Counted from the first letter of the stretch, positions 26,775-37,058 are shown. The stretch: DNA of 64,000 nucleotides from Saprospiraceae bacterium (GCA_016715405.1 JADKAE010000005.1:1-64000), one strand, 5' to 3'. Translations and numbers: made by a program. Notes: generated from the letters alone by a model not told the origin.

Positions 26775-29225
26775 TTAATTCTGCTCAAATCCCTCCACCG
26801 GCGTCAACTCATCGCCAGGCAATAACTCTATACGACTGAGGCTGTCGGCTAATATCGAATCGGCCAGCATTTCGGAGGCGGACTTGATGCGGTGGGGACA
26901 TTGCAGCGAATCCTGGAGCGCCTCCGATAATACAGGAAAGGTAGCTTCTTCCCAAGCCGAAAAACGCGGGTCGTCGAGTAATTTTCGCATGAATATGCCC
27001 CAGACGGGCAATGCAGTCGCGGCCCCCTGCCCGTATTCAAAGTGGCGGAAGCGCACCAGCGGCGAATCGCCGCCTACCCATACGCCTGCAACGAGCATGG
27101 GAGTGAAACCCACAAACCAGCCGTCGGAGTGATTTTGCGAAGTACCCGTTTTGCCGGCGATAGCCAGCGGGTGGTGCAGGCCGTATTTCCAACGCAGCCG
27201 GGCGGCGGTGCCGTAGGAGGCTACCGATTGCAGCATCTCGGTGATCATATCAGCGTGTTCTTCGCTGATCACGCGCTCGGGTTTGGGCTGGTCGAAACTC
27301 ACCAGGACTTTGCCGTCATAAGTTTCTATACGGCTGATCACGGTGAGCGGCACCCGCAGGCCCCGGTTGGCGAAGATGCTGAATGCCGATACCATTTCGT
27401 AAACCGATATTTCGCCGGTGCCCAGAGCAATAGAGGGCTCGGGCGGCATTTTTTCGGATGTGATGCCCATCTTGCGCGCCAGGTCGATCACCGACTGGTA
27501 GCCGACGCGCATGATCAGATTGACGGTGATGGTGTTGACCGAGTTGGTGAGGGCGCCTTCCATGGAGTACGAGCCGCCGTAGATGCCGTCGGAGTTCTGC
27601 GGTATCCAGTCGTCTTCGTCTTTGCCCTCCGGTGAGATATGCGGCGTGGGGTCTTCCCGCCCGTATTCTTTTACGGCCCACTCCCCTTCTTCGTATTGGT
27701 GGTAAATTTTTAGTTCGTTGGGAATCTGCTCGCAGGGCGGTATACCGCTGCGCAAGGCCTGGGTATACACGATCGGCTTAAAAAACGATCCCCGACTGGC
27801 GCCTGGCCCGCACGTGGTCAAACTGGAAGTAGTTGAAGTCGGTGCCGCCTACCCATGCCCGTATGAAACCCGAGCGGGGTTCCGCCGCCAGGAATCCTAC
27901 CTGCATCAGGCAGAAATAATAACGGATGGAGTCGAGCGGACTCATCTCCACGTCTTTGTCGCCTTCCCAGGAGAATACCGTCATGGGGATTTTTTCCTCA
28001 AAGCGCTTTTGTATATCCTCGTCGCTCAGTCCCTGTTTTTGTATTTTTCATAACGCGACGAGGCGCGCATGAGGGTATTTATCACTTCGTCGTCTACCCA
28101 GGGTTTTTGTCCCTGCCACTGCCTGTCGAAACTGCGCTGGAGGTAGGAAATGTGTTCTTGTACGGCGCTTTCCGCAATGCGTTGGATATCGGTGTTTAGC
28201 GTCGTATATATTTTGAGTCCGTCGGTATAGAGGTCGTAGGGTTGTCCGTTGGGTTTGCGGTAATCGGCCAGGATGCGGTCGAGTTCCTGGCGGGCGTATT
28301 CGCGGAAGTAGGGCGCAAAGCCGTCGTTTTTGACGCCGGGGTCGTAGCACAATTCCATGGGCGTTTGCTGGAGGGAATCGCAGACAGCCTGCGTCAGGTA
28401 GCCGTTTTTGAACATTTGTTTGAGCACCACGTTGCGGCGTTGTCGCACCCTGTCGGGAAATTTCATGGGACTGTAGTAGGTCGTTGCCCGTAAGGTGCCC
28501 ACCAATGCGGCGCCTTCTTCTGTGCGCAATTCGTTGGGCGCTTTGCTGAAAAACCGGCGCGCGGCCACGTCTACCCCGAATACATTTTCACTAAAAGGCA
28601 CCGTATTGAGGTAAAGCGCCAATAGCTGCGGTTTTTCGTAGGCCCGCTCCAGTCGCGTAGCGATGATTATTTCGCGTGCTTTGTTGATCAGGAGCGATAA
28701 GAATTTGTAGTTCTTGCGCGGAAAGAGGTTTTTAGCCAATTGCTGGCTGATGGTACTGCCTCCGCCGCCGGATTCGTCTTTGCGTATAATAGTGCGAAAT
28801 AATACGCGCGCCCAACTGCGGTAATCGATACCGCCGTGTGTATAAAAACGCTCGTCTTCGGTAGCCACCAGGGCATCGAAGATATGCGCGGGCATGTCCT
28901 CGTATTTGATGAGGGTGCGGTTTTCGTTGAAATAACGCCCCAACAGCACCCCGTCGGCTGAATATATCTCGGAGGCGTGCTGGGTTTGTACTTGCCGCAG
29001 CTGCCTGACAGTTGGCACGCTCAGGAATACGACAAAGGTGAATAATAGCACCGCAGCCAGTCCGGCCAACCCGGCTATTCCTCCCCATTTTACCACACGG
29101 GAGCCCCTGGGATATTTTTCGGCAAACCGGTTCCAGGTAGCCTTGCGGCGGTCAAACCATCGGCCTGTGGCCTCGCGCAGGGGCTGCAAGCGTTGAAGAA
29201 TACGGGTCAGGAGCTTATTTTGCAT
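26775..29225 (-). pseudogene. penicillin-binding protein 1A, two frameshifts
   Basis: Bifunctional peptidoglycan synthase of about 816 residues when repaired. Seen: a membrane anchor near residue 55, the glycosyltransferase-51 motifs VATEDERFYTHGGIDYRS and GGGSTISQQLAKNLF, and transpeptidase motifs SFFKP (SxxK), TNSVNT (SxN) and AGKTGTSQNHSDGWFVG. The frame breaks near 28026-28035 (KNR to LSDEDIQKRFEEK) and 27779-27793 (RRQSG to SFFKPIVY), both beside homopolymers. All catalytic parts remain, so base errors are more likely than decay. Confidence 0.93.
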
Positions 29226-29306
29226 ACGAGATGCCAGTAGGATTTATATCAAAATCGTCGGGCAAATTTGCCAATATGCAAATCGTCGTTATTTTTTGTG
29301 AAAGGG

Positions 29307-29335
29307 GGGGTTTTGGTTAGGAGGGGGGGGGGGCA
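29307..29335. other. poly-G tracts upstream of PBP gene
   Basis: Two G runs, of seven and eleven bases, lie about 80-110 bp upstream of the minus-strand PBP gene. Such runs are prone to length change and could affect expression or simply be misread. Confidence 0.7.
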
Positions 29336-29347
29336 AAGTTAGCGGGA

Positions 29348-29372
29348 AAGATATTTCGCAATAATATCTTTG
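29348..29372 (+). promoter_or_regulatory. orphan -7 element overlapping a 7-bp dyad
   Basis: TATCTTTG at 29365-29372 matches TAnnTTTG, and AAGATAT...ATATCTT (29348-29370) overlaps it. The 140 bp downstream on the plus strand hold no gene. A small RNA is possible but unsupported by a clear terminator. Confidence 0.3.
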
Positions 29373-29510
29373 GCGGGCTTGCCTGTAGCAACTCCACTGT
29401 TGAGGCGCTCGATCTAATTTTTTGGCTTGAAAAGGAATGATTTAGTAAAATGTTTAGCAATAAAACAGGACCAATGAAGTAGTAGAGTGCGTTTTATTAG
29501 CACAAAGCTC

Positions 29511-30581
29511 TCAGCGTTGCATTACTGCAAACAAAGAGTAAAACGGAGTGGCGCAGCGTTTTAATTCAGGGCTACTGCAATTTTCGATATCCCGGAGCGC
29601 CAGGGCCAAATGCAAACGGCCTTGCTGTTGAACGATGCCGAGGTTTTTGTTTTTTAAATAATCAGCCAAATAAATTTGCTCGGTTTGCCCGGGCGTAGGT
29701 ACAAACAAAGCAGGACGGCCCAGTGCGGCCAGGTCCATGATGGAGCTATACCCCGAGCGGCACACGATAAGCCGGGCGCCGGTCATGGCTGCGGCGATTT
29801 GTTCGCCGGAGGCAAAATGCCATACGGTAATGTGCGCAGGTACTTGAACCAGCGGTTTGGCATGGGGAGCGCCCCGTATAAGCAATACCGACGCCTCCAG
29901 ATAAGCTGCCTGCTCAAGAATTTCTGCTTCCAGGCGAGAGCGCTGCGGTTCGGGGCCTGATAAAACGGCAACTACGTCGAATGAAAGGGGCGCGAGAGAG
30001 GGCGCAAGTCGCGACAAAGGCCCGATATAGCGGGTGGATGGATGGACGGGCGGATGCGACAAAGCCCCCGATAAGTTGTCGACTCCTTCGGCATCAGGAA
30101 CCCAGCATTCGTCATATTGACCGATGATTTGTCGATGCAGGGCGTTAACCAGCCAATGGCCAAGGGGTTCCTGGGCCTGGATGTGGAGTTGGTGGGTGAG
30201 ATAAATATTGCGCGTAGCCGGATGAAAACAGCCCAGGCGATTGTCGGAAATGACGACATCTATCGCATGCGTTTTTACAAGGCGCCTAAGTCTGATATGT
30301 TCGCCGATAGCTGCAACGACTATTCGGGGCGCGTTGGCAAACATATTGAGGTACATATTATTCCACCGGTAGCGGATGCCGTAGGCAGGGAGGATAAACA
30401 AGGGCAAATCGGGATATTCGCGGCGCCAGAGTTCGGCGGCATCACCCGAGCAGGCCAACATCACCTGGGCGCCTTGTTGTTGTAGCGCCTCAATAAGCGG
30501 CATACAACGTGTGGCATGCCCGAGGCCCCAATCGAGGGCGGCGACCAGTACACGAGGAAAATGCCGTTGCTTTTCGGGCAA
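29511..30581 (-). CDS. glycosyltransferase family 28-like protein
   Basis: About 356 residues with the two-domain GT-B layout of MurG-like enzymes. Seen: ALDWGLGHATRCMPLIEAL at the nucleotide-sugar acceptor side, SDNRLGCFHPATRNIYLTHQLHI, then the C-terminal GARLIVCRSGYSSIMDLAALG and FVPTPGQTEQIYLADYL, which is the usual donor-binding segment. Acceptor unknown; a cell-envelope glycoconjugate is likely. Gene stands alone, divergent from a small lipoprotein ORF. Confidence 0.85.
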   Translation of the reverse strand: MPEKQRHFPRVLVAALDWGLGHATRCMPLIEALQQQGAQVMLACSGDAAELWRREYPDLPLFILPAYGIRYRWNNMYLNMFANAPRIVVAAIGEHIRLRRLVKTHAIDVVISDNRLGCFHPATRNIYLTHQLHIQAQEPLGHWLVNALHRQIIGQYDECWVPDAEGVDNLSGALSHPPVHPSTRYIGPLSRLAPSLAPLSFDVVAVLSGPEPQRSRLEAEILEQAAYLEASVLLIRGAPHAKPLVQVPAHITVWHFASGEQIAAAMTGARLIVCRSGYSSIMDLAALGRPALFVPTPGQTEQIYLADYLKNKNLGIVQQQGRLHLALALRDIENCSSPELKRCATPFYSLFAVMQR

Positions 30582-30613
30582 TTGCGTATTTTTAACCCAA
30601 ATAAAAAAATGCT

Positions 30614-30709
30614 ATGCAAAATAAAAAGTGGTAGCCGCTTCTCTTGCTACTCGTCGTATTACTGGCCGGCGCCTGCCGGGCAATGCACTGCGATTGTCCG
30701 ATGAATTAA
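30614..30709 (+). pseudogene. tiny lipoprotein, in-frame TAG at codon 7
   Basis: The frame reads MQNKKW, TAG, then PLLLLLVVLLAGAC and RAMHCDCPMN before TAA. The hydrophobic core with lipobox LAGAC and the short Cys-rich end HCDCP resemble very small Bacteroidota lipoproteins. Only the amber codon at 30632-30634 breaks it. Easily missed because of its 32-codon size. An overlapping frame from 30609 is longer but has no recognisable features. Confidence 0.5.
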
Positions 30710-30712
30710 TTA

Positions 30713-30748
30713 GTGAACAGTGAACAGTGAACTGTGAACTGTTCACTA
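30713..30748. repeat. GTGAAC-family repeat hairpin
   Basis: GTGAACAGTGAACAGTGAAC and GTGAACTGTTCAC words give a short palindrome. It touches the TAG stop of the minus-strand thioredoxin-like gene and lies at the convergent border with the small lipoprotein. Confidence 0.85.
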
Positions 30749-32098
30749 CCTACTACCTAAAATCTCTTCGAGTTTTTGCTCCAGTGCGGGGCCGCGCAGG
30801 CCTCGGGCGATAATTTTACCCTCGCGATCCAATAAAATGGTATGCGGGATAGAATTCACGCCGTATTGTTGCGCTACTGCATTGCTCCAGCCTTTCAGGT
30901 CGCTTACGTGATGCCAGATGAGGCCGTCGGAGGCAATAGCGCCCAGCCATTTATCGCGGTTGCTATCGAGGCTGACGCCCAGGATATCGAAGCCTTTGTC
31001 TTTGTACTTGTTGTACATCTGCACCACGTTGGGGTTTTCGCGGCGGCAGGGTCCGCACCAGCTGGCCCAAAAGTCGACGAGCAACACCTTGCCCCGCAAA
31101 TCGCTGAGTTTGACATCGACTCCGCTGGTATCGGGTTGCGAGAAGTCGGGAGCAACGCCGCCTGACATAAAAGCTTTGAGTTGTTGCACCTCTTGTTGCA
31201 TAGATGCCGCAGAAGCCGGGTCTTTCGACGCAAAAGCCTCGATATAAGCTTCGGCGAAAGGCAGGTAATTGGCGTGGCTGCGTTGTTTCAGCACGCTGAT
31301 CACCCCGCTGAGGGCCATTTTATGGGTGGGGCTTCCTTTGGGAATTTTCCACATGGCAGCCTCTATGTACTTGCGGTGCGTTTCATCGGGGAGGCCGATG
31401 CCGCTGAGCGTCATGGTATAGCTTTTAAAGCTCTCATACACCCAGGGTAAATAGTTGTAGGCTTCGTCTTTCAGATCGGCATATTTGAAATACTCATTGG
31501 CGAAATACGCAATTTCGTCTTCATATTCGTTGCCGTAATTATTGAAACTCAAGTAAGTATTCAGGCCAGGATGCGGGAAAATAGCGGGTTGACCTTCTTG
31601 AGCGAATCCAGCATAGCCAGTCTGCGGTCGTCCAGTTTTTTCAACTCTTCGTTGACGCTTTGAAATTTAGTGTAATCGCCTGCTGCGCGCTGCAATTGGC
31701 GCATAAAATCAGCCGTCTGTGCCTTATGGCGATCCATCTCAGCCTTCAGGGCGTTGTATTCTGCGTTTACCTTAGAGCCGGGCATCGTAACCCCTTTCAT
31801 CATACCGCAACTGCCTCTTAAGGTGAGTTCGAGTTCTGTACCGGCCAATAGGGGCACTGCATTCGCCTCAACTTGTCCGACATAATAAAAGCGGGGTTCT
31901 TTAGAGGCCTCTATTTTAAAAACATACACATTGTTCTCCAATTTTGCGCGCTGCAATTCTTTGAAGCTGCCGTCAAAAACAAACAAACGCAGCATGGGGC
32001 CGCAGCCTTCTATCTCAGCACGCAAGTGTAACCTGCTGCGACCGGGCGCCGGCCAAGCCGGTAATAAGGAACAACAAAACAAGTCCGAAACCCTTCAT
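30746..32098 (-). pseudogene. TlpA/ResA-like thioredoxin lipoprotein-type protein, two frameshifts
   Basis: Exported thiol-disulphide oxidoreductase of about 450 residues. The true start is MKGFGLVLLFLITGLAGARS at 32098. A beta-rich DUF4369-like region follows (AEIEGCGPMLRLFVFDGSF), then a helical linker, then a thioredoxin domain with VDFWASWCGPCRRENPNV (CGPC active site), GVSLDSNRDKW and NSIPHTILLDREGKI. Breaks lie near 32020-32030 and 31560-31568. Such proteins reduce periplasmic disulphides in many Bacteroidota; the partner is unknown. Confidence 0.85.
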
Positions 32099-32143
32099 AA
32101 ACGGCGATATTTTTAAATTTAAAAAAGGTAATTGTCTAGTTGG

Positions 32144-32233
32144 GTTTAGTAGGGTTTAGTGCATTCGCAGTTTAGCGATTGGGTTTAGTTAACTTAACTG
32201 ACCGCTAAACCCTATCGCTAAACCCTACTAAAC
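32144..32233. repeat. TTTAG-family element, 90 bp, 16-bp terminal inverted repeats
   Basis: Termini GTTTAGTAGGGTTTAG (32144-32159) and the exact complement (32218-32233) are identical to those of the 167-bp element at 10789-10955. The interior carries TTTAGTGCATTCGCAG and TTTAGCGATTGGG words and a central GTTAACTTAAC. It lies 45 bp upstream of the thioredoxin-like gene start. Confidence 0.9.
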
Positions 32234-32239
32234 AGTTAC

Positions 32240-32743
32240 TAAAAACGGCAGAAAATAAGTTAAGCTTGATTTTCAGCGTATCAAAATTAACCCTAAAAGC
32301 AGAATCCACCAACGTTTAGTACAAAGCAGTTGTGAGGAAAGAGTTGTCGGAATGCGATTGTTTTGTTGTATATACTTGATTATCAAATAAAAAACTCGCA
32401 TTTGCGCATTCAGGTATTTAACTTTTCATTAAGGGAAGCATCGCCGAATGCCGACTGCCGACTGCCGGTATTTAAGGGATGCGGCGAAGGTGAGAAGAAA
32501 AAAGCGTGCAAAAATTGTCGGTTTATTGCGCTTTGGTTTACATTTGGTTCACTTAGAGCTAGCTCTTAAAAAAAGTTGTCGTGCTTTTTTAGCACGACAA
32601 CAGAACTGGATTAGTATGAAAAAAACGCCTTTGTTTACTTGGAGGTTTGAAAAGCGGGTTGCTTAAACCCCTTTTCACACCTTCTTAATAGACAACAAAC
32701 CCCGTCCAGACGTTGCATGCGCACCGGTAAATAAAATGTTAAA
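32240..32743. other. gene-poor intergenic region with a hairpin and short repeat
   Basis: No convincing gene. It contains CCGACTG words at 32443-32468 and a perfect 11-bp stem GTTGTCGTGCT / AGCACGACAAC with a T5 loop at 32575-32601. A 16-codon ORF at 32617 (MKKTPLFTWRFEKRVA) follows but is too short to judge. Confidence 0.5.
32575..32601. terminator. stem-loop, possible terminator
   Basis: A perfect 11-bp stem with a five-T loop. No strong T-run follows on the plus strand. On the minus strand it lies about 140 bp past the stop of the ROK kinase gene (32744), and the A-rich plus-strand flank (32567-32574) gives a T-run there, so it may end that transcript. Confidence 0.5.
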
Positions 32744-33652
32744 TTATTCTACCAGCAGTGCCGCGCCAAATACCCCTGCGCTATCGCCGAGCCGGGGGGC
32801 TGCAATAATAGTATCGAGCCGGGTATTGAACACGAATTGGCGGATGGCCTCCACACCTTCGGTATACAATTGGGGCGTATTGCCCACACCGCCGCCCACT
32901 ACGATCACATCGGGGTCGAGAATATTGATAATATTGGCCATGCCCTTGCCAAAAAAATGGATGAGCCGTTGGAAAGTCTGCGTGGCGGCGGGATCCGATT
33001 GTTGATGGTGGCGCTCAAGTATTTGCGGCAGGCGAAGATGTTGGGCGGTGAGGCTTTCGTAATACCGTTCGAGGGCTGGGCCTGAAATAATCGTTTCTAC
33101 GCAGCCCGTATTGCCGCAATAGCAGAGGCCGCCCGACTCATCGAGAAAAGAGTGCCCCCATTCGCCGGCAATGCCCTGGCCTCCTTCGAGTACCTCGCCG
33201 TTTATCACAATACCCCCACCCACGCCGGTGCCCATAATGACGCCAAAAACCACTTTTGCATCGGGGGCGACCTCTTGTACAATGCCCATGCGGGCTTCGG
33301 CCACCGTAAAACAATTGGCGTCGTTGGCGGTCACCACCGGGATGCCGAGCGCTTCCGATACATCGCGCCTGAAAGGACGGCCATTGAGCACCAGTGTATT
33401 GCTGTTTTTTAGCAATTGTGTAGGAGGATCAATCGTACCGGGAGTACCCATGCCCAGTCGCCTGGGGTTGGCGCCCGTTTCTTTTTTTAGAAGGGCTATC
33501 ACTTGCGCAATTTGGTCAATAATATGTTCATACCCCAACTGGCTTTCCGTGGGCAGGCGCAGGCGTGCCAATACGCGTTTGTTGGCATCCAGCACGGCGC
33601 CTTCAATCTTGGTACCGCCCAGATCAATACCCCAAATGAGTGTGTTTTCCAT
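32744..33652 (-). CDS. ROK family sugar kinase (glucokinase-like)
   Basis: ATP-dependent kinase of 302 residues. Seen: WGIDLGGTKIEGAVLD (ATP phosphate binding), GMGTPGTIDP, VTANDANCFTVAEAR with the catalytic aspartate, VIMGTGVGGGIVING, the EWGHSF sugar-binding segment and the zinc-site CYCGNTGCVET. These fit glucokinase-type ROK proteins; the sugar is not certain. The start MENTLIWGIDLGG matches the family, and the in-frame upstream extension is rejected. Confidence 0.93.
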   Translation of the reverse strand: MENTLIWGIDLGGTKIEGAVLDANKRVLARLRLPTESQLGYEHIIDQIAQVIALLKKETGANPRRLGMGTPGTIDPPTQLLKNSNTLVLNGRPFRRDVSEALGIPVVTANDANCFTVAEARMGIVQEVAPDAKVVFGVIMGTGVGGGIVINGEVLEGGQGIAGEWGHSFLDESGGLCYCGNTGCVETIISGPALERYYESLTAQHLRLPQILERHHQQSDPAATQTFQRLIHFFGKGMANIINILDPDVIVVGGGVGNTPQLYTEGVEAIRQFVFNTRLDTIIAAPRLGDSAGVFGAALLVE

Positions 33653-33780
33653 GATATAAAATTTCTGATAGTCAACTTCCCGGTAGCAAAAATCATCTTG
33701 CAATCGCGATAAAATTAGTTGTTTTGATGCCAACTTTGTGGGGCAGGGTGCTTAAATTTGTTATATAGTTTAAATCCCTA

Positions 33781-34889
33781 ATGGATACGCATCAAGAACA
33801 AGCAGCAGATAAACCAACTTTAGCCGTGTCGCTTACGACACACGAAGACAGCAACCTGCCTGTTTATCTGGCCGGCAATTTTAATGGCTGGAAGTTGAGT
33901 GACGACCGCTACCGGATGAACAAAAAAGGAGAAGGGTACTATTTTTATGAATTCACCAACAGGCACGCGCTTCCACCGCTGTTAGAATACAAATACAACA
34001 GGGGTACCTGGGAAACTGTAGAGCTTGACATGAGCGGCCACGAGCGGCATAACCGGCTGGCGCCCGCTACTCAGCACCGCATCAAAGACACTGTACCGAA
34101 ATGGAAGCAAGGCATGTTGGAATATAACCCGGCTTTTTTGCCTTCTATTCAAATCATCTCAGAGGCTTTTTTGAGATTCCTCAATTGATCAGAACCCGCC
34201 GTATTGCGGTGTTGTTGCCGCACGACTACGCCCAAAGCGACCGGCGGTATCCCGTGTTATATCTGCAAGACGGGCAAAACCTCTTTGATGATTACGCCCC
34301 CTTCGGTAGTTGGGCGGTAGACAAAAAACTGGCAAAACTGGCTGAAACGGGACAACACGAGGTCATAATCGTTTCTATTGATCACGCCGCTGAAGACCGC
34401 ATTGCCGAATTTACGCCCTCCTATACTACCCGGCTGGGGCGGGGTGACGGCATGTTGTATGCCGGCTTTCTCACTGAAACGCTCAAACCATACGTAGACA
34501 GCCAATTTCGGACCTTGCCCGGCCGGCAACACACGGCCATCGGTGGAAGCTCGATGGGAGGGCTCATCAGCATCTATGCCGGGCTGACGTATGCCCATAT
34601 TTACCAAAAATGGATGATCTTTTCGCCCTCCCTTTGGGTAGATCCCGATATCCTCCTGCATACCAATGGTTTCAAGCACCCCCACGATCTGCGCGTTTAC
34701 CTTTATGGTGGTGGCGACGAAGGCCCTGCGATGGCGCCCGGATTGCGCAATTTCGCCCGCTCGCTCAAGGCAGAAGGCAGAAAAGCGCATATCGAATTGA
34801 TGCTTTCAATAGACCCCAAGGGCAGGCATAATGAAGCTCGGTGGGGCGAAGAATTCCCCCATGCTATAAAATGGCTGTTTTTTTCTTAG
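33781..34889 (+). pseudogene. CBM48-like/esterase-D family hydrolase, one frameshift
   Basis: First part: a beta-sandwich resembling CBM48/AMPK-type modules (PVYLAGNFNGWKLSDDRYRM). Second part: an alpha/beta hydrolase with RYPVLYLQDGQNLFDD, the nucleophile in GGSSMGGLISIYA, and a late histidine in KGRHNEARW. This layout matches enterochelin-esterase-like (Fes) and acetyl-xylan-esterase-like proteins. The frames join at a T6 run (34167-34172); seven T would restore AFFEIPQLIRTRR. No signal peptide is visible. Confidence 0.85.
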
Positions 34890-34962
34890 CCAATGGTAGT
34901 CAATTTGTCGTGCATAACCCTAACTTAGCGCGTTATATCCCCTAAGCGATTAAGCTAGCAGC

Positions 34963-36465
34963 ATGACCATTTTTTTCTCACAGTCCCAGACTGCGCTCTC
35001 CAATACGGTGGTGTTACCGGTGGCATCCGGCAATGGCGCGACAGATTTCATATCCCTTGCCGTGAAGGCCGGTGGGACTCCCTTATCGCTAATTCAGCAG
35101 GATTTTAAAGCTGAACTTGGTGAAATCTGCCCCGTTTTAACGCCTACCGGCAGGTTTTTCCTATTGGGGGTAGGAAAACAACCCGGCTTTGCCGAAATTC
35201 AAAAAGCATTCCGACTTTTTTCGCACAAAATGAAAAACAGGCTGGAAAGCAGCCTGCATATATATTATGCCCATCTTACCCATTCCGACAATTTACCCGT
35301 GTGGGTAGAAGCCGCTACAAACGGATTATTGCTGGGCACCTATGCAATTGGGCGTTTCAAAACTGAAGTGCCGGTGGCGCACCCGCTTTCCAGTGCCGAT
35401 TCGGTTTTGAATTTTATCACCGCAGATGCCGATATAGTTCCGCTGGTTGCTGCTGCCCGGCGTGGCGAGCAAGTAGCTCTCACCCAACTGCGCATATTCG
35501 ACCTGGTAAATGCACCCGGCAATAAAAAAACCTCGGCAGATCTATCAGCCTGGGCCGACAACCTGGGCGCCCAATTTGGCCTGCGCGTAGAAGTACTCGA
35601 TAAAGCGCAAATTGCAGCGCGTGGCCTGCACGCACTCATCGCAGTCAATATGGGCAGCGAAGACCCCCCGGTTTTCCTCATACTGGAGCACGTCCCCGAC
35701 AAGTTGGTTTACCCCGGTAAAATAGGTTTTGTGGGCAAAGGAGTCACTTTTGACACTGGCGGTTTGTCTATCAAGCCCTCTGCCAATATGCACTATATGA
35801 AAAGCGATATGGGGGGAGCTGCCGCTGTATTGGGTCTCTTTGAGCTAGCCGCCCGACTTCGCCTCCCCTATCACCTGGTGGGCGTCATACCGGTAACCGA
35901 CAATAGCGTCGACGCCCGTTCTTTAAAACCCGGCGATGTGATCGGGTCCTACAGCGGAAAAACCATCGAAGTGATCGACACCGACGCCGAAGGCAGGCTT
36001 TTGCTGGCTGACGGGTTGTCGTATATCATCCGAAACCACCATCCCGATGTAGTTATTGACCTGGCTACGCTTACCGGCAGTACGGTGCGCACCCTGGGTT
36101 ATGCCGCCGGAGGTCTTTTTGCCAATAACGACATGCTGGCCGGCGCGCTCATGAACGCCGGCGACCGCTGTGGAGAACGCCTGTGGCGATTTCCGCTATG
36201 GGATGTCTACAAAGACGATATCAAATCAGACGTAGCCGACGTGCGCAACTTCAGCGGCAAACCCGTAGCAGGCGCCATCACTGCCGCCAAATTCCTCGAA
36301 GCCTTCATTGACGAGCACCCCGCCTGGGCACATCTCGATATTGCGGGAGTGGCTTTTAACGATTCTGAATTTGCCTCGCAGAAAAGCGCTACGGCGTATG
36401 GAATTCGATTGCTCCTCACTTTTTTGGAAGATTATTTGGAAAAACCAGCCAATTCTTCCACCTGA
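34963..36465 (+). CDS. pepA: leucyl aminopeptidase (M17)
   Basis: Two-metal cytosolic aminopeptidase of 500 residues. Seen in the C-terminal catalytic domain: GKGVTFDTGGLSIKPSANMHYMKSDM (metal ligands and catalytic Lys), VIPVTDNSVD, and DTDAEGRLLLADGL with the catalytic Arg. The N-terminal macro-like domain is divergent, as usual. Standard length. The name pepA is used in the broad M17 sense. Confidence 0.93.
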   Translation: MTIFFSQSQTALSNTVVLPVASGNGATDFISLAVKAGGTPLSLIQQDFKAELGEICPVLTPTGRFFLLGVGKQPGFAEIQKAFRLFSHKMKNRLESSLHIYYAHLTHSDNLPVWVEAATNGLLLGTYAIGRFKTEVPVAHPLSSADSVLNFITADADIVPLVAAARRGEQVALTQLRIFDLVNAPGNKKTSADLSAWADNLGAQFGLRVEVLDKAQIAARGLHALIAVNMGSEDPPVFLILEHVPDKLVYPGKIGFVGKGVTFDTGGLSIKPSANMHYMKSDMGGAAAVLGLFELAARLRLPYHLVGVIPVTDNSVDARSLKPGDVIGSYSGKTIEVIDTDAEGRLLLADGLSYIIRNHHPDVVIDLATLTGSTVRTLGYAAGGLFANNDMLAGALMNAGDRCGERLWRFPLWDVYKDDIKSDVADVRNFSGKPVAGAITAAKFLEAFIDEHPAWAHLDIAGVAFNDSEFASQKSATAYGIRLLLTFLEDYLEKPANSST

Positions 36466-36503
36466 GCATGACAAAAATCAAAAGGCCCCGATGACTTTCC
36501 ATA

Positions 36504-36534
36504 TTGACCGGATCGGGCATTGGGAGTAACTTTG
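36504..36534 (+). promoter_or_regulatory. Bacteroidota promoter for hsp20
   Basis: TTG at 36504-36506, 20 bp, then TAACTTTG at 36527-36534. It lies 35 bp before the start codon. No CIRCE-like heat-shock operator was seen. Confidence 0.75.
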
Positions 36535-36568
36535 CATAAGTTTAGTTACGTACCAAAAGCCTATTGCT

Positions 36569-37015
36569 ATGTTCAGTGCAAGAATTCACAATCATTCATT
36601 TGAGCGAATGGGCGAGCGATATGCACGCCTGATCGATGGCGATCATTTTCTGGGGCGCAGTGCATTTGATATCCATAGGCCCAAACCGCATCCTCCGACT
36701 AATGTCATGAAAAGCGGCCCTTTATATGAGTTGGAGATGCCTGTGCCCGGTTATAACAAAGACGAAATCGTAATTCTGGTCAAAAACGACATACTGACGG
36801 TTAAAGGCGAAAAGACGAGATCTACAGCAGAGACAACGATAGATTATCTGCAAAAAGAATTTGAATTGGATAGGTTCGAGCGCTCATTTCGTCTTGAACC
36901 TGGCGTAGGTCGCGAAAAAATAACGGCCAATTTGCAAAACGGCATACTCAAACTAACCTTCATAGACGTGCCGCCCGAAGAAGAAAAACCTTCGCAACGC
37001 GTGGAAGTAATGTAA
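36569..37015 (+). CDS. small heat-shock protein (Hsp20/alpha-crystallin)
   Basis: ATP-independent holdase chaperone of 148 residues. Seen: the alpha-crystallin domain beginning LYELEMPVPGYNKDEIVILV, then LTVKGEK, the beta-rich RFERSFRLEPGVGREKITA, and ANLQNGILKLTFI, which is the conserved A-x-x-x-n-G-v-L motif. N-terminal arm of about 50 residues is variable. It has its own promoter and lies just before the rimP-nusA-infB genes. Confidence 0.93.
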   Translation: MFSARIHNHSFERMGERYARLIDGDHFLGRSAFDIHRPKPHPPTNVMKSGPLYELEMPVPGYNKDEIVILVKNDILTVKGEKTRSTAETTIDYLQKEFELDRFERSFRLEPGVGREKITANLQNGILKLTFIDVPPEEEKPSQRVEVM

Positions 37016-37031
37016 AAGTGTTGTATATTTG
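37001..37031 (+). promoter_or_regulatory. promoter for rimP-nusA-infB
   Basis: TATATTTG at 37024-37031 matches TAnnTTTG, with GTG in place of TTG 20 bp upstream (37001-37003). Transcription would begin near 37036, upstream of the hairpin at 37059-37083. Confidence 0.6.
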
Positions 37032-37058
37032 CCGCAACTTACAACTGGAATGAAAAAC

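Noticed and set aside
28242..28493. Long plus-strand ORFs opposite the PBP, HMGR and PolX genes
   Set aside because: They are antisense shadows caused by the codon bias of real genes and show no family features.
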